DNA from: Bin5 sp965221145
Lineage (GTDB): Bacteria; Chloroflexota; Anaerolineae; Caldilineales; Caldilineaceae
Assembly: GCA_965221145.1 (NCBI GenBank)
Contig: OZ244877.1
Coordinates: 3,472,001-3,536,000, forward strand
Length of the DNA: 64,000 bases
Direction of reading: 5' to 3'
Program-made: the position numbers and the translations under genes
Notes under the pieces: generated by a model
What the model was told of the DNA's origin: nothing
Database searches by the model: none
Seen by the model: only the letters and a program-made list of their open reading frames with translations
In this document: in pieces, positions 18,373 through 26,994 of the stretch
How positions within the stretch are numbered: the stretch's first letter is position 1
Layout: each line of letters starts with the position of its first letter

Positions 18373-18528
18373 CGTGTTTCTTGCGTATACGAACTGAGGT
18401 GAACCGTCCGAAGGGATGAGCGTAAAGAGCGACGGCTCTGCTCCTTATATTGCGGTCATATGCGAGACTGTTTCCCCGCTTGTGAACGACAATCTCCGGA
18501 CCGAAATAACCCGCGCCCGGTTCTCTCT

Positions 18529-19203
18529 CTACTCCCGCCGCTCCTCGCGGCGCGGCCGTACAGAGGCCGGTGGCCCGTCCGGCGCGACGACCCATTCGAC
18601 GTCGAATGTGCCGCGGTACCCGAACAAGGGTCCCCAGGTACTGTTTGTGACATTGACCTCGATACCAAAACGGCCTCTCGCATCATCAAACCACTCACAC
18701 ACGTCTGCTTCGCCTGAAAAGAACAAGGGAAAGCGGAACGCCAGCATTTTCTCATAAAAGCGCTGCTCCCCGGAGCGCAGACGAAGGCCGCCGTTGTCGG
18801 TGACCGAGAGTTCCAAATCCACGGCCAGATGCTGGCGTGTCCCGAGGTAATCGACGATGCACTGCCTTTGTTCACTGTAGATCATGTAGGCGTCAAAGCG
18901 GCGCCCGCGGCCCGTGCTGAATGTACGCAACCAGGTTACCGTCTCCCGTTCAAAAGAATCTCGGTAGGCCCAGTTTTCTATCGTGAAAGGTATGTTCTGA
19001 CCTCGTTCGGGAAACATGATATTGCGCCATGTGCCTATGTAGAGAAAAGGCAGCGTATAGAAACGACCGTGCCAGACGTGCTCCATCGTGCCTTGACCGA
19101 TCGCGGCGCGGCCGTCTGCGCTCGTAATCCCAAAACGCTCCTGAATGCGAGGATGTAGGCGACTGAAATCCGAGCCGAGCGCACGCTGATATATCGAAGT
19201 CAC
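18529..19203 (-). CDS. DUF4166 domain protein
   Basis: 224 residues. The GTG start at 19203 overlaps the stop of the preceding gene (GTGA). The sequence is a typical DUF4166 domain: SIYQRALGSDFSRLHPRIQE, MEHVWHGRFYTLPFL, MFPERGQNIPFTIENWAYRD and FFSGEADVCEWFDD are its hallmark blocks. The biochemical role of this family is unknown. The domain commonly accompanies SRPBCC/DoxX-like proteins, exactly as here, so the two probably act together at the membrane. Confidence 0.8.
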   Translation of the reverse strand: MTSIYQRALGSDFSRLHPRIQERFGITSADGRAAIGQGTMEHVWHGRFYTLPFLYIGTWRNIMFPERGQNIPFTIENWAYRDSFERETVTWLRTFSTGRGRRFDAYMIYSEQRQCIVDYLGTRQHLAVDLELSVTDNGGLRLRSGEQRFYEKMLAFRFPLFFSGEADVCEWFDDARGRFGIEVNVTNSTWGPLFGYRGTFDVEWVVAPDGPPASVRPRREERRE

Positions 19204-20120
19204 AAGCCGGTCTCCATGGTCGCTTCCCTGTGTACGTGGCGCCGGCAGCGGCGCGCGGATGGCAAATCCCGCAAAGACAGCAGGCCGATGACGGCAAGAA
19301 CGACCAGCAAGAGATTTAGAACCAGAGGGCTGAACGGCCCCACGAACTGCTGCGGCGCCACAATAAGCACGCCGACCAGCGCAATCGCCATCAGCGCGAT
19401 CGTCACCTGCCACGGCCAACGGCGTCGGGCGTACACTAAGAAGAAGGTTCCGATCGCCACTTCCGCCACGCCAAGGAGGCGTATGACCGCAGGCGCCCAC
19501 GGCTCAGGCACGCCCGCGGCCAGCACCAAGGCCAGTTCACCAGGATGCGGACCGGCCAGCTTGGGCACGAATCCTTGCCAAATCCAGATGAAAGCTATTG
19601 TCGCCGCGGCCAGCGCATGACTGAGAGCCTGACGGGCCGCCTGCTGTGGTTCCTGACTCTTTTCGATCCAAAGCCGCAGCCGGTCAAAACTCCAGGCCGT
19701 CGCCCACCCCAGTAGTGGACGAAACAAAAGCCGGTCAAATATCCGTCCAATCAAACCCCACCGAACATCGTAGTCATAGCCAGTGATGAAGCACACTGCG
19801 TCCCCGATCTGCTCGTATTTCCAATAGCCTGACCCAGATCGGATCAAAGAACGCGGATCATCGGAACCAAACTTGAGAGCCGAGGTGCGCGTATTGGCGT
19901 CCAGCCGCTCGCCTACCGTCTCGCCCCAGCCCTCTATCTCCACGCCGAATCCAATGCGCGTCGCATAGCGGAACCGCTGCGGTCCAGAGTCGTCGGTCCG
20001 TTCAAGATACTCTATCGACGTGAAGCGCAAATCCCAGCGTTCGTGCATATCAGGGCTCTGCGTTCGTTGCCAGAGTTCGTCCAACGAACCGCGAATATGG
20101 ATTTCGACGTAGATTGACAA
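19200..20120 (-). CDS. SRPBCC (START-like) domain fused to DoxX-like membrane domain
   Basis: The start is probably TTG at 20120 behind AGGAG, giving 306 residues beginning MSIYVEIHIRGSLDELW. Residues 1-150 form a polyketide-cyclase/START-like ligand-binding domain (WDLRFTSIEYLE, GYDYDVRWG). The C-terminal part has four TM helices with the DoxX-like pattern (FIWIWQGFVPKLAGPHPGE, VAEVAIGTFFLVYARR). The fused form and coupling to DUF4166 suggest lipid or small hydrophobic ligand handling, which is inference only. Confidence 0.7.
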   Translation of the reverse strand: MSIYVEIHIRGSLDELWQRTQSPDMHERWDLRFTSIEYLERTDDSGPQRFRYATRIGFGVEIEGWGETVGERLDANTRTSALKFGSDDPRSLIRSGSGYWKYEQIGDAVCFITGYDYDVRWGLIGRIFDRLLFRPLLGWATAWSFDRLRLWIEKSQEPQQAARQALSHALAAATIAFIWIWQGFVPKLAGPHPGELALVLAAGVPEPWAPAVIRLLGVAEVAIGTFFLVYARRRWPWQVTIALMAIALVGVLIVAPQQFVGPFSPLVLNLLLVVLAVIGLLSLRDLPSARRCRRHVHREATMETGL

Positions 20121-20199
20121 GACCGCTCCTGTCCCAGTCTGCCCGGTCGAGGTCGTGTTAGACCAAGCAATTTGCCTGTTGCGCCCAGTAAACCACGTG

Positions 20200-20310
20200 G
20201 TCTTGGTCGGGGACACCTGATTGGGTTCAGCTTGGCCCAGGTAGAGAACTTAAAAGACGCCGGCGCGATTGATGGCCTGCGAGAGGGCGAAACGGAAGCG
20301 CTTGTCCTGA
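20200..20310 (-). pseudogene. Solute-binding protein family 5, internal remnant C
   Basis: The minus strand reads DKRFRFALSQAINRAGVF, then TAA, then VLYLGQAEPNQVSP in one frame. This is the highly conserved middle of SBP_bac_5 proteins. The TAA replaces what should be a charged codon (GAA). Nothing else of the protein is recognised around it, although a vague similarity (ESGVPSSP-like text) extends toward 20430. It is the third separate binding-protein remnant in the window. Confidence 0.6.
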
Positions 20311-20648
20311 ACGATCGCTCACAGAACAGCATCCATGTGTGTTTAATTTGGAGGCAGAATTGTATCCGTAATCCAGCGCAGTCAGGGCAGGCGAAGAGGG
20401 AACGCCACTCTCAAGGCTCAACATGCCGTTAGTCATGAAAGGGGCTAACTTGGTTGCCGCCAACTCCATCTGTCGGGCAGTCGGCGGCAACCAAACTGCC
20501 ATCTCCCAAGGAATACCGTTCGCGCTATGGAAGCGCACGGCATTCGGACAGAACCCAATCCCTCACGGCGGATCGTATCACACCCCATCGGGCGGGACAA
20601 GCGTCAAAAACTCAGGGCCGGTCAGTCTCGCACCGCTCTCGTTCATCG

Positions 20649-21488
20649 TTACCAGGAACGGCCGGACGGATCGGCGCACTGCACGACGAGAGCCGGCCCC
20701 AATTGGTCGATTTGCAGGCGAATTGTGTCCCCGTCCTGAACCGGTTCCAGTCCGAAATGATGTGTGCCGGTGGAAACCACGTCGCCCGGCTCCAGGGGAA
20801 GCACATTCGTGACCTCCGCCAGCAGTTCGGAAATATGGCGGTCCATATCACGCGTGGAGATGTCGTGACGCCTCTCGTCGTTGACCCACAGACGCACGCC
20901 CAGATCATTGGCGTCGGGGATCTCATCGCGGGTAACCAGCAGCGGGCCCATCGGCCCGAAAGTGTGCCAGGACTTGCCCAGGAAGAAGCCGCCCGGAAGC
21001 CCTCTGGCGGAGACATCCATGAACTGTGTGTAACCGAAAACGTGATCCAGCGCGTCCTCGGCGGCGATGCGGCTGGCGCTCTTGCCGATAACCAGGGCCA
21101 ACTCCGGCTCAAAGTGGAATACGCTGGCCTCCGCATCCGGCAGGATGACCGTTCCGCCGTGGCCGAGGGCGGAATTGGGTGATTTGAGGAAGGCGTTGAA
21201 CAGGCCCCGTTCAGGCTTTGCCGGTTCCAGATAGTTGCCCGCCAGGCAGACCAGTTGACCCGGCCTGGGAAGGGGTGGGCAGCAGCGCACTTCCTCCAGC
21301 GCGACGCCGATGGCCGAGTCAATCGCATCGCGAATGCGAGGCTCGACGTTGGCCCAGTCGCAGATCAACATCTCCATCATCTCTTGTGGAGAGTGGTGGC
21401 CGCAACCGGCGACCGCGGCCGAGGCGTCCAGAACCTGTTGACCGTCCCATACACCCAGTTTATAACTGTCGAAGAGCAAGAGTCGCAT
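20649..21488 (-). CDS. Fumarylacetoacetate hydrolase family protein
   Basis: 279 residues. The FAH-fold core is clear: CLAGNYLEPAKPERG, the metal-binding glutamates in FEPELALVIGK, GYTQFMDVSARG, GKSWHTFGPMGPLLVTRDEI and LEPGDVVSTGTHHFGLEPVQ. Such enzymes hydrolyse or decarboxylate acylpyruvates and related oxo-acids. The N-terminal ~70 residues are weakly conserved, as usual. A paralog is at 57616. It stands alone, 328 bases from the next gene upstream. Confidence 0.8.
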   Translation of the reverse strand: MRLLLFDSYKLGVWDGQQVLDASAAVAGCGHHSPQEMMEMLICDWANVEPRIRDAIDSAIGVALEEVRCCPPLPRPGQLVCLAGNYLEPAKPERGLFNAFLKSPNSALGHGGTVILPDAEASVFHFEPELALVIGKSASRIAAEDALDHVFGYTQFMDVSARGLPGGFFLGKSWHTFGPMGPLLVTRDEIPDANDLGVRLWVNDERRHDISTRDMDRHISELLAEVTNVLPLEPGDVVSTGTHHFGLEPVQDGDTIRLQIDQLGPALVVQCADPSGRSW

Positions 21489-21816
21489 CGGGTTTTTCCT
21501 TGTGTGATTCCTATTGGCGGATTGGGCTGCGCAACGTCACCGATTTCGGGTATGGCTACGCCGTTCGATTGCGATAAGCGGGTCAAGTGATTGACTTTGA
21601 ATCAGGGCAGCAACGAACACGTCCGTGCCGAGCCAAACGAGGTCTATTGTACCAAAATGATCTTGAGTGGGAAATCGCCTTTTTTAGGATTGCTAAGCTA
21701 TGTCTACCCTGCCGCCGTGTCGTCTCTAGTGGCAGCTTAATCGGAGAACTCCTGGCCTCAGACAAATGTAGGCATAACAAGCCGAAGATTCAAAGTTCGT
21801 TGAGGCAACTCAACGA
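21489..21816. other. Intergenic gap with a possible promoter
   Basis: No gene was seen. On the minus strand, TACAAT at 21650-21645 could be a -10 for the FAH-family gene, but there is no convincing -35. Confidence 0.3.
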
Positions 21817-22764
21817 CTATTGACGCGTAATCTTCATCCCTATATAGACAATGCAAAATGGACCGCCGGAACGGTTGGGCCAGGCAAAGTGGATGCGAAG
21901 AGGGGGCGTTTTCACTTTTCCGTGCCAAGTGCAAAACAGGGGCCTACCAGATCCCAGAGGATCAGGGAAAGTTAGCTCCTTCCCAAACTTCCGTTTTTCT
22001 GTATCCGAAGAATCCGAAAACCATGCCTTCTTGCCCGTAAAGTGATCTTGGTACAGCCGGTGCCCCTCCGAGGTTCTCCGCCTTGACGCGTCCACCGAAC
22101 CCGTTAGCTGGTCCAGGACACCTAAAAGGCTGAGTATGCGGGCAGCCGCTCCAGGGGCGAAAGGCTGCCCTTCCAAATGGTTGTAGCAGTCAGAGGAGAA
22201 GAACAATCTTTGGAACTTAGCACGCGATTCGGACTCCAACTGGTCCCAGGTTGATATTGGCGGTTTCGCCTCTTGCAAGGCAGCTTCAAGATCGGGGAGT
22301 TCCCAATAGTTGGGGACACAAACGTCAGTCTCGGTATCCGAAACAATCTTCACGCGTATGGGCGATAACTGCCACTTGGACGGGACTAAACTCACAAGAC
22401 CTCTACTAATGTCGACTGAGATGCAATGGGCGGCCTCACCCACAGCCGTATCTGTAACAATCTCGTCCCCACTCGTCATCCAGAGATCTGGGCTGTGCTG
22501 AGCAACTTCGTCCCAGAAGGGACCGTGCCGAGTCAGCCATCGCAAAATTGCTTGTTTCTCGTCTCTTGGAAGACTTTGCAGCGCCTCGTGAAGTGAAGCT
22601 GTGGGATATGCGAGTCCATAAAGAATGTTGCGGTGAGAGTACACTTCGCGATCATAACTGTTCGCCAGTTTTCGCATTGACATCACTCTGTAAATCGCCT
22701 CTCGAAAAGTAATGATGTCAGGGAACTGCCCATGGAGCGACAGGTCGTTCAGTAGCAGATCCAT
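21817..22764 (-). CDS. Unrecognised protein, third gene of the DUF262/AAA operon
   Basis: About 315 residues; the ATG start at 22764 shares a base with the ATPase stop (TGATG), with GTG at 22767 as the alternative. No domain was recognised. Visible features are a central acidic region, an RRRTSEGHRLYQDHF stretch, and a compact C-terminal block (LFCTWHGKVKTPPLRIHFAW, then CIVYIGMKIT) that reads like a conserved module. No TM or signal peptide is present. Tight coupling to an OLD-like ATPase suggests it is the partner or effector, perhaps a nuclease or a target-recognition subunit, but the sequence does not prove this. Confidence 0.6.
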   Translation of the reverse strand: MDLLLNDLSLHGQFPDIITFREAIYRVMSMRKLANSYDREVYSHRNILYGLAYPTASLHEALQSLPRDEKQAILRWLTRHGPFWDEVAQHSPDLWMTSGDEIVTDTAVGEAAHCISVDISRGLVSLVPSKWQLSPIRVKIVSDTETDVCVPNYWELPDLEAALQEAKPPISTWDQLESESRAKFQRLFFSSDCYNHLEGQPFAPGAAARILSLLGVLDQLTGSVDASRRRTSEGHRLYQDHFTGKKAWFSDSSDTEKRKFGKELTFPDPLGSGRPLFCTWHGKVKTPPLRIHFAWPNRSGGPFCIVYIGMKITRQ

Positions 22765-23966
22765 CACTCACCCCAGCCGGCGAAGTAGTCCATATCTCTG
22801 TCAAACTGATCGAAAAAACCCTCCGGCCAAACGTCCACATTGCCAGAACTGTCAATAACCGGGCTCAACACTTGCGGCGCATCCACGGACCTCGCTCTGA
22901 AGAAGTGCAGCGCTACCTTTTCGGCAGGTATGGTTCCAGCCTTTACTGCTCTTCGAATGCCATTGAGAACATGGTCGCTATGTGTCTCTACGATTACCTG
23001 TATCCCGTAATTTGCTAATTCAGCAAGGAATTGGCCCATCAATGCCTGGCCAGCCGGATGCAGATGTACTTCTGGGTTTTCTATTAGGAAAAGGTCATTC
23101 TGAGGGATCGTAAGAGCAGAAATCACAATGGGCAGGACTTGAGTTATCCCGAACCCGCAATGAATAGGGCGGAGAAATTCAGTTGCTTCTGACATCCTAA
23201 TTCCGAGCGTAACCGCGTTGGCTTGGGGTACCAGTTGTACATTCACGGCAATCCCCGGAAAGAAGGTGTTCATTCGCGCCCCGACCTGATGCATAAGAGT
23301 AGGGACAGTTTCAGGGATTCTGAGATCTTCGGCAACAAGCTCGTCCCTACCCCAAAACAAGACGCTAATCGCGTTTTCTCCCCGAGGCCCGACTCGTGAA
23401 AAGAAAAGTTGCTGATGTGCTAATAGTTCGCTCGTGGTCCACACAGCTTGTTCCCGCATAAGAGCATACTTATCTTCGAGTGGATAAACATCGCGAGGCC
23501 CTTCTCTTTCAGCCGTTATAAAGGATAGTCTCTTTATTGCACTTACCAGTTCACGTACTGAACTCGTCTCATCAATTGAGGGCAGCAAGTCTTTAAGAAA
23601 TAATGGCGGTTCAAATGTCACCCCGTCAACAACAAATCTTTCCAACTCCATAGACATATCGCTCCGGTCACCCGAAAACGACCACTGGCAACTTCCTTCA
23701 TCGTCAGTCAAGCCTATTACAATGCTGTTTCTACCATTCACTTGGTCAACGACATCAGTGACTGTCCCTAAATTGACTATGTCGCCATTGAGAATAATTC
23801 GGGTTGACCACTCGTTTACCTGAAGTGTCTGGTGTAGAAGAACAAGACTCTGCAGGACGGATGACTTCCCTGATGCGTTGGTGCCAGATAAGAGGGTCAG
23901 AGGCCCAAGGGGTAGTCGTAGCTTCTCAAAACATTTAAAAGTCTTAAGGTCAAGCCGGTTTATCAC
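22764..23966 (-). CDS. AAA ATPase, OLD/RecF-like with DUF3696-type C-terminus
   Basis: 400 residues from the GTG at 23966, which has GGAGG upstream and overlaps the DUF262 gene by 17 bases. Walker A is GTNASGKS at residues 29-36. The C-terminal part holds the ABC-type signature region, Walker B and D-loop in LFLIENPEVHLHPAGQALMG, and an H-motif in VIVETHSDHVLNGIRRAV. The IENPE.HLHP...ETHSDHVLNGIRR arrangement is typical of DUF3696-containing predicted ATPases, which lack the Toprim nuclease of OLD proteins. The ATPase probably powers or gates its partners. It sits between DUF262 and the unknown third protein. Confidence 0.8.
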   Translation of the reverse strand: MINRLDLKTFKCFEKLRLPLGPLTLLSGTNASGKSSVLQSLVLLHQTLQVNEWSTRIILNGDIVNLGTVTDVVDQVNGRNSIVIGLTDDEGSCQWSFSGDRSDMSMELERFVVDGVTFEPPLFLKDLLPSIDETSSVRELVSAIKRLSFITAEREGPRDVYPLEDKYALMREQAVWTTSELLAHQQLFFSRVGPRGENAISVLFWGRDELVAEDLRIPETVPTLMHQVGARMNTFFPGIAVNVQLVPQANAVTLGIRMSEATEFLRPIHCGFGITQVLPIVISALTIPQNDLFLIENPEVHLHPAGQALMGQFLAELANYGIQVIVETHSDHVLNGIRRAVKAGTIPAEKVALHFFRARSVDAPQVLSPVIDSSGNVDVWPEGFFDQFDRDMDYFAGWGE

Positions 23967-25056
23967 CAAACACCTCCCGAAACATGCCATTAGCCATCTC
24001 AAAACGCCTGTTTACCTTGTTCGCCTGATTCGTTCCCAATGAAATTGCGTCGACGAACTCTTCTTCACCCAGCAGGCGATAATATGCTGTCAGCAATCGT
24101 TTCTTTTTACCCTCTACAATGTTCATTTCGTATTGAGCTAGCCCAATACACATCACATCCCATAGGGAAGCGTTAATGAGGGAACGACGGCCTTCTTGTG
24201 CTTCGGTATGTTTTCGGAATGCATACCGACCAAAAAGGTTCAAGTTGTTTTTTAATCCGGTCTGCAATAGAACAGATAGTTTTTCGAGTTGTCCAGTTTC
24301 GAGCTTGTTCATTTTCTTGAGGGTTTCAGACAGAAAGAGGTCCATATCTCCACGGTATTCATCGAGAGAAAGGAGCTGGAATCCGCAGAAGCGGTTTATG
24401 AATTCGCGATCCCTCATCTGACGCCAGTTCAAACTGCCTCCCGTCGACTCCAAGAATAGAGGGGTTGCCGCCTCTTCTTTCAGGAAGCGGGTGCCTTGAC
24501 CCATATAGAGGCTGTTACGCATCTGCTGACGCGTCAGTGGAGCGCCGCTGTTGACTCGCTCAAAGATGTCGAGTCGCGCCCGTTCAGGCGCTTTCGAGTC
24601 AATGACATATAGAGTCAGGTTGCAGTCCTCAACTCGATTTTGGAGATTGTTTTCGAGTTCTGCAAACTGCCTTCTATTCAGTCTCGAGTTTTCCGGGAGC
24701 CGGAGACGCAACCTACCTTTGACGAAATTCCAAAAGGTGGACAACCGTTGCAACCCATCTACAACGACCATCCTCCCGTCCTCGTTTTCCGCAATATAGA
24801 ACACCGGGAGCGGTATGCGCATCAGTACCGACTCGATAAGCTTGCTTTGCTTTTCGACGTCCCAGATGAAATCCCGTTGAAAGTCTGGATCCATAATGAA
24901 CTGTTCCTGTTCGATTCTGCGCAGGATCTCATAGATGGTTCGGTTCTCACTCCGGATCAACATGGTATCCAGTGGATAGCCGCCCAGCGCCTCGTCTTCA
25001 GGGCTTCCTATGCCCTCGATTTCATCAAACTCAGGATCAGTCTGTCGGTCAGTCAT
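23950..25056 (-). CDS. DUF262 (GmrS-like N-terminal domain) protein
   Basis: 368 residues with an AAGGAAG site before the ATG. The DUF262 motif MVVVDGLQRLSTFWNFV (DGxQR at residues 100-104) is present, preceded by FIMDPDFQRDFIWD, a hallmark of the family. In the type IV restriction enzyme GmrSD this domain binds and hydrolyses nucleotide. The C-terminal HNH domain (DUF1524) of full GmrSD is missing here, so this is a stand-alone DUF262 protein that must rely on a partner for DNA cleavage. It is the first gene of a three-gene overlapping operon. Confidence 0.8.
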   Translation of the reverse strand: MTDRQTDPEFDEIEGIGSPEDEALGGYPLDTMLIRSENRTIYEILRRIEQEQFIMDPDFQRDFIWDVEKQSKLIESVLMRIPLPVFYIAENEDGRMVVVDGLQRLSTFWNFVKGRLRLRLPENSRLNRRQFAELENNLQNRVEDCNLTLYVIDSKAPERARLDIFERVNSGAPLTRQQMRNSLYMGQGTRFLKEEAATPLFLESTGGSLNWRQMRDREFINRFCGFQLLSLDEYRGDMDLFLSETLKKMNKLETGQLEKLSVLLQTGLKNNLNLFGRYAFRKHTEAQEGRRSLINASLWDVMCIGLAQYEMNIVEGKKKRLLTAYYRLLGEEEFVDAISLGTNQANKVNRRFEMANGMFREVFGDKPA

Positions 25057-25161
25057 ATCGCTTCCTTCAATTGTGTCTGGCGACAGTGCAATGTACTTCT
25101 CAGCATTCCCCTATTTGGTAAAGCTTGAGACTGTTTGGGAAGCTGTCAAGATATTTAGCAA

Positions 25162-25190
25162 ATGATATAACACAGAATGGGAATAGACAA
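25162..25190 (-). promoter_or_regulatory. Candidate sigma70-type promoter of the DUF262 operon
   Basis: On the minus strand TTGTCT (25190-25185), a 17-base spacer and TATCAT (25167-25162) lie about 105 bases upstream of the DUF262 ATG. Five of six -10 bases and four of six -35 bases fit the consensus. Confidence 0.45.
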
Positions 25191-25204
25191 GAAACTTGGG
25201 CCTG

Positions 25205-25252
25205 ACCAGAATTATCGTGGCCCCGCAGGGTGCGGCATGTAACAATTCTGGT
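25205..25252. other. Structured inverted repeat
   Basis: ACCAGAATT and AATTCTGGT form a 9-bp outer stem, with an inner CCGCA/TGCGG stem and a GGG loop. No T-tract is present. It could be a bidirectional structure, a recombination site or chance. Confidence 0.3.
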
Positions 25253-25785
25253 GAGCGTCCCCTTTCAGTGGAAGGAAAGGGGCGGGTCTGCCAAGCGCAG
25301 TGGAGCCGAAATGTGAGCCATTCGAGGGAGTACGTCACACACGCCCCGGTAACGCTGCTCAGACCCGCCCATTACCGCCCAACAGGACACAGAGCCGCTG
25401 CCGGACTATCGAACTACCATTCGTCGGGGGGAGGGGACGTTCGGCAATCCTGGAAACGGATGGGAAGCCGAACCAGAGTGTACAGGTTGCGAGGCCTGAA
25501 CCTCTCCGAGTCGATCAGCTTCCCTGATACCTCAGAGGACATTATAGAAGTTCATTTGTTCTATTGTCAAATGTTACATTTGCCAGACGCAGTAGAACCG
25601 ACGTCCGTCGCGGAGTGATGGCGGTCGGCAATCCGATCGAGTGCTGGCATTCATCGCCAAAACGCAGTACAATTCTACAGTGCCTATCCCACTATTTCCT
25701 TTGGCTGCGACAGTTGCAAGTCTATGATATAGGTCCGAAAAACTGCTCAGTTTTCACACCTCATTCCCTTGGGCGGAGCCTCTCC

Positions 25786-26976
25786 ATGCAAATCACCGAT
25801 CTCAAGTGCGCGATTCTCGGCGGCAGCCCCGTCGTCCGGGTAACGACCGATGCCGGCATCGAGGGCTACGGACAGGCTGAACATTTCAAGTCCTATCTGA
25901 AGCCCCATGTCCTCTTCTATCGCGACTTCATCGTGGGTCAGGATCCGACAAACGTGGAGCGCGTAATGTTGCGCATCCGCCGTCTGGGCAGTTTCAAGCC
26001 GTGGGGAAGCGCGGTCAGCGCCATCGAGATGGCCCTGTGGGACATCGCCGGCAAAGCTGCGGGCGTGCCGGTTTACAAGCTGCTGGGCGGCAAAGTGCGG
26101 GACAAAGTGCGCGTTTACAACGGCGCGTTGCGCTTCCCCTTGGCGGGCCAGGAGCCTGAACACTATGCCGAGAACATGGCGCGCATGGCAGAAGCGAAAG
26201 AGGGATTCTCGATCATCAAACAGGGGATCGGTTTCCACAGCCGTATGCCGGACGAACTGAGCGATTTCTCCTACGGTGAACGGCTGGGAGTTTACCACCA
26301 GACTGAGCGCGGGCTGCTGACGCCAAAGGGGCTGAAGCATGTGGTGGCCTGCGTGGAGGCGATGCAAGAGGTTGTCGGCGACGAAATCGGCCTGGCCCTG
26401 GATTGCGGCCCCGGCTGGACCGTGCCGGACGCCATCCGGCTGGCCAAAGCGGTGGAAGGGCTGCACATCATGTGGCTGGAGGATCTGATTACCGGCGATT
26501 ACACGCCCTATGTGCTGGCCGAGCAGTACCGCGAAGTGACCCGCAGCACCTCCACGCCGATTCACACCGGCGAACAGATCTATTTGCGGCAGAATTTCAA
26601 GGAGCTGTTCGAGATGCAGGCGGTCAACATTGTCGGGCCGGACCCTGCCGACATCGGTGGCATCGCCGAGCTGAAATGGGTGGCTGAATACGCGGACCTG
26701 CACGGCATTCTCATGGCGCCGCATGGTACGGGCGACGGGTTGATCGGTTTGGCCGCCCTGGTGCAGGCGGCCGCGGCGCTGCCCCGCAACTACATCGCCT
26801 TCGAGTATCCGGTGGGGCGGCCTGAATGGTGGTATGATATTGTCGATGGCCTGCCGGACCCGATTGTCGAAAACAGTTTCATCACCGTCTGGGATCGGCC
26901 CGGTCTCGGAGTCAATTTCAACAAGAACGCTGCCCAGAAATATCTGGAGGCGGAAGACAAAGAATTCCTTAACTGA
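25786..26976 (+). CDS. Mandelate racemase/enolase superfamily enzyme
   Basis: 396 residues starting at MQITDLKCAILGGSPVV. The superfamily pattern is present: SAIEMALWDIAGKAAGVPVYKLLGG, IIKQGIGF with the catalytic lysine region, LDCGPGW (metal ligand), MWLEDL (ligand), HTGEQ (ligand) and MAPHGTGDG at the end of the barrel. The enzyme is most likely a sugar-acid dehydratase or racemase, with substrate unknown. It leads an operon with a SelA-like PLP enzyme (18 bases away), an aminotransferase and a flavo-iron-sulfur oxidase. Codon usage resembles that of the GC-rich core. Confidence 0.85.
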   Translation: MQITDLKCAILGGSPVVRVTTDAGIEGYGQAEHFKSYLKPHVLFYRDFIVGQDPTNVERVMLRIRRLGSFKPWGSAVSAIEMALWDIAGKAAGVPVYKLLGGKVRDKVRVYNGALRFPLAGQEPEHYAENMARMAEAKEGFSIIKQGIGFHSRMPDELSDFSYGERLGVYHQTERGLLTPKGLKHVVACVEAMQEVVGDEIGLALDCGPGWTVPDAIRLAKAVEGLHIMWLEDLITGDYTPYVLAEQYREVTRSTSTPIHTGEQIYLRQNFKELFEMQAVNIVGPDPADIGGIAELKWVAEYADLHGILMAPHGTGDGLIGLAALVQAAAALPRNYIAFEYPVGRPEWWYDIVDGLPDPIVENSFITVWDRPGLGVNFNKNAAQKYLEAEDKEFLN

Positions 26977-26994
26977 GTCAAGGAGGCAAGTGTA

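Larger units (their letters stand above)
25057..25785. other. Intergenic region before the racemase operon
   Basis: About 730 bases with no convincing gene. It holds a minus-strand promoter candidate for the DUF262 operon and a structured hairpin at 25205-25252. The stretch around 25560-25780 in front of the enolase-family gene is open in frame but has poor coding character. Confidence 0.45.
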
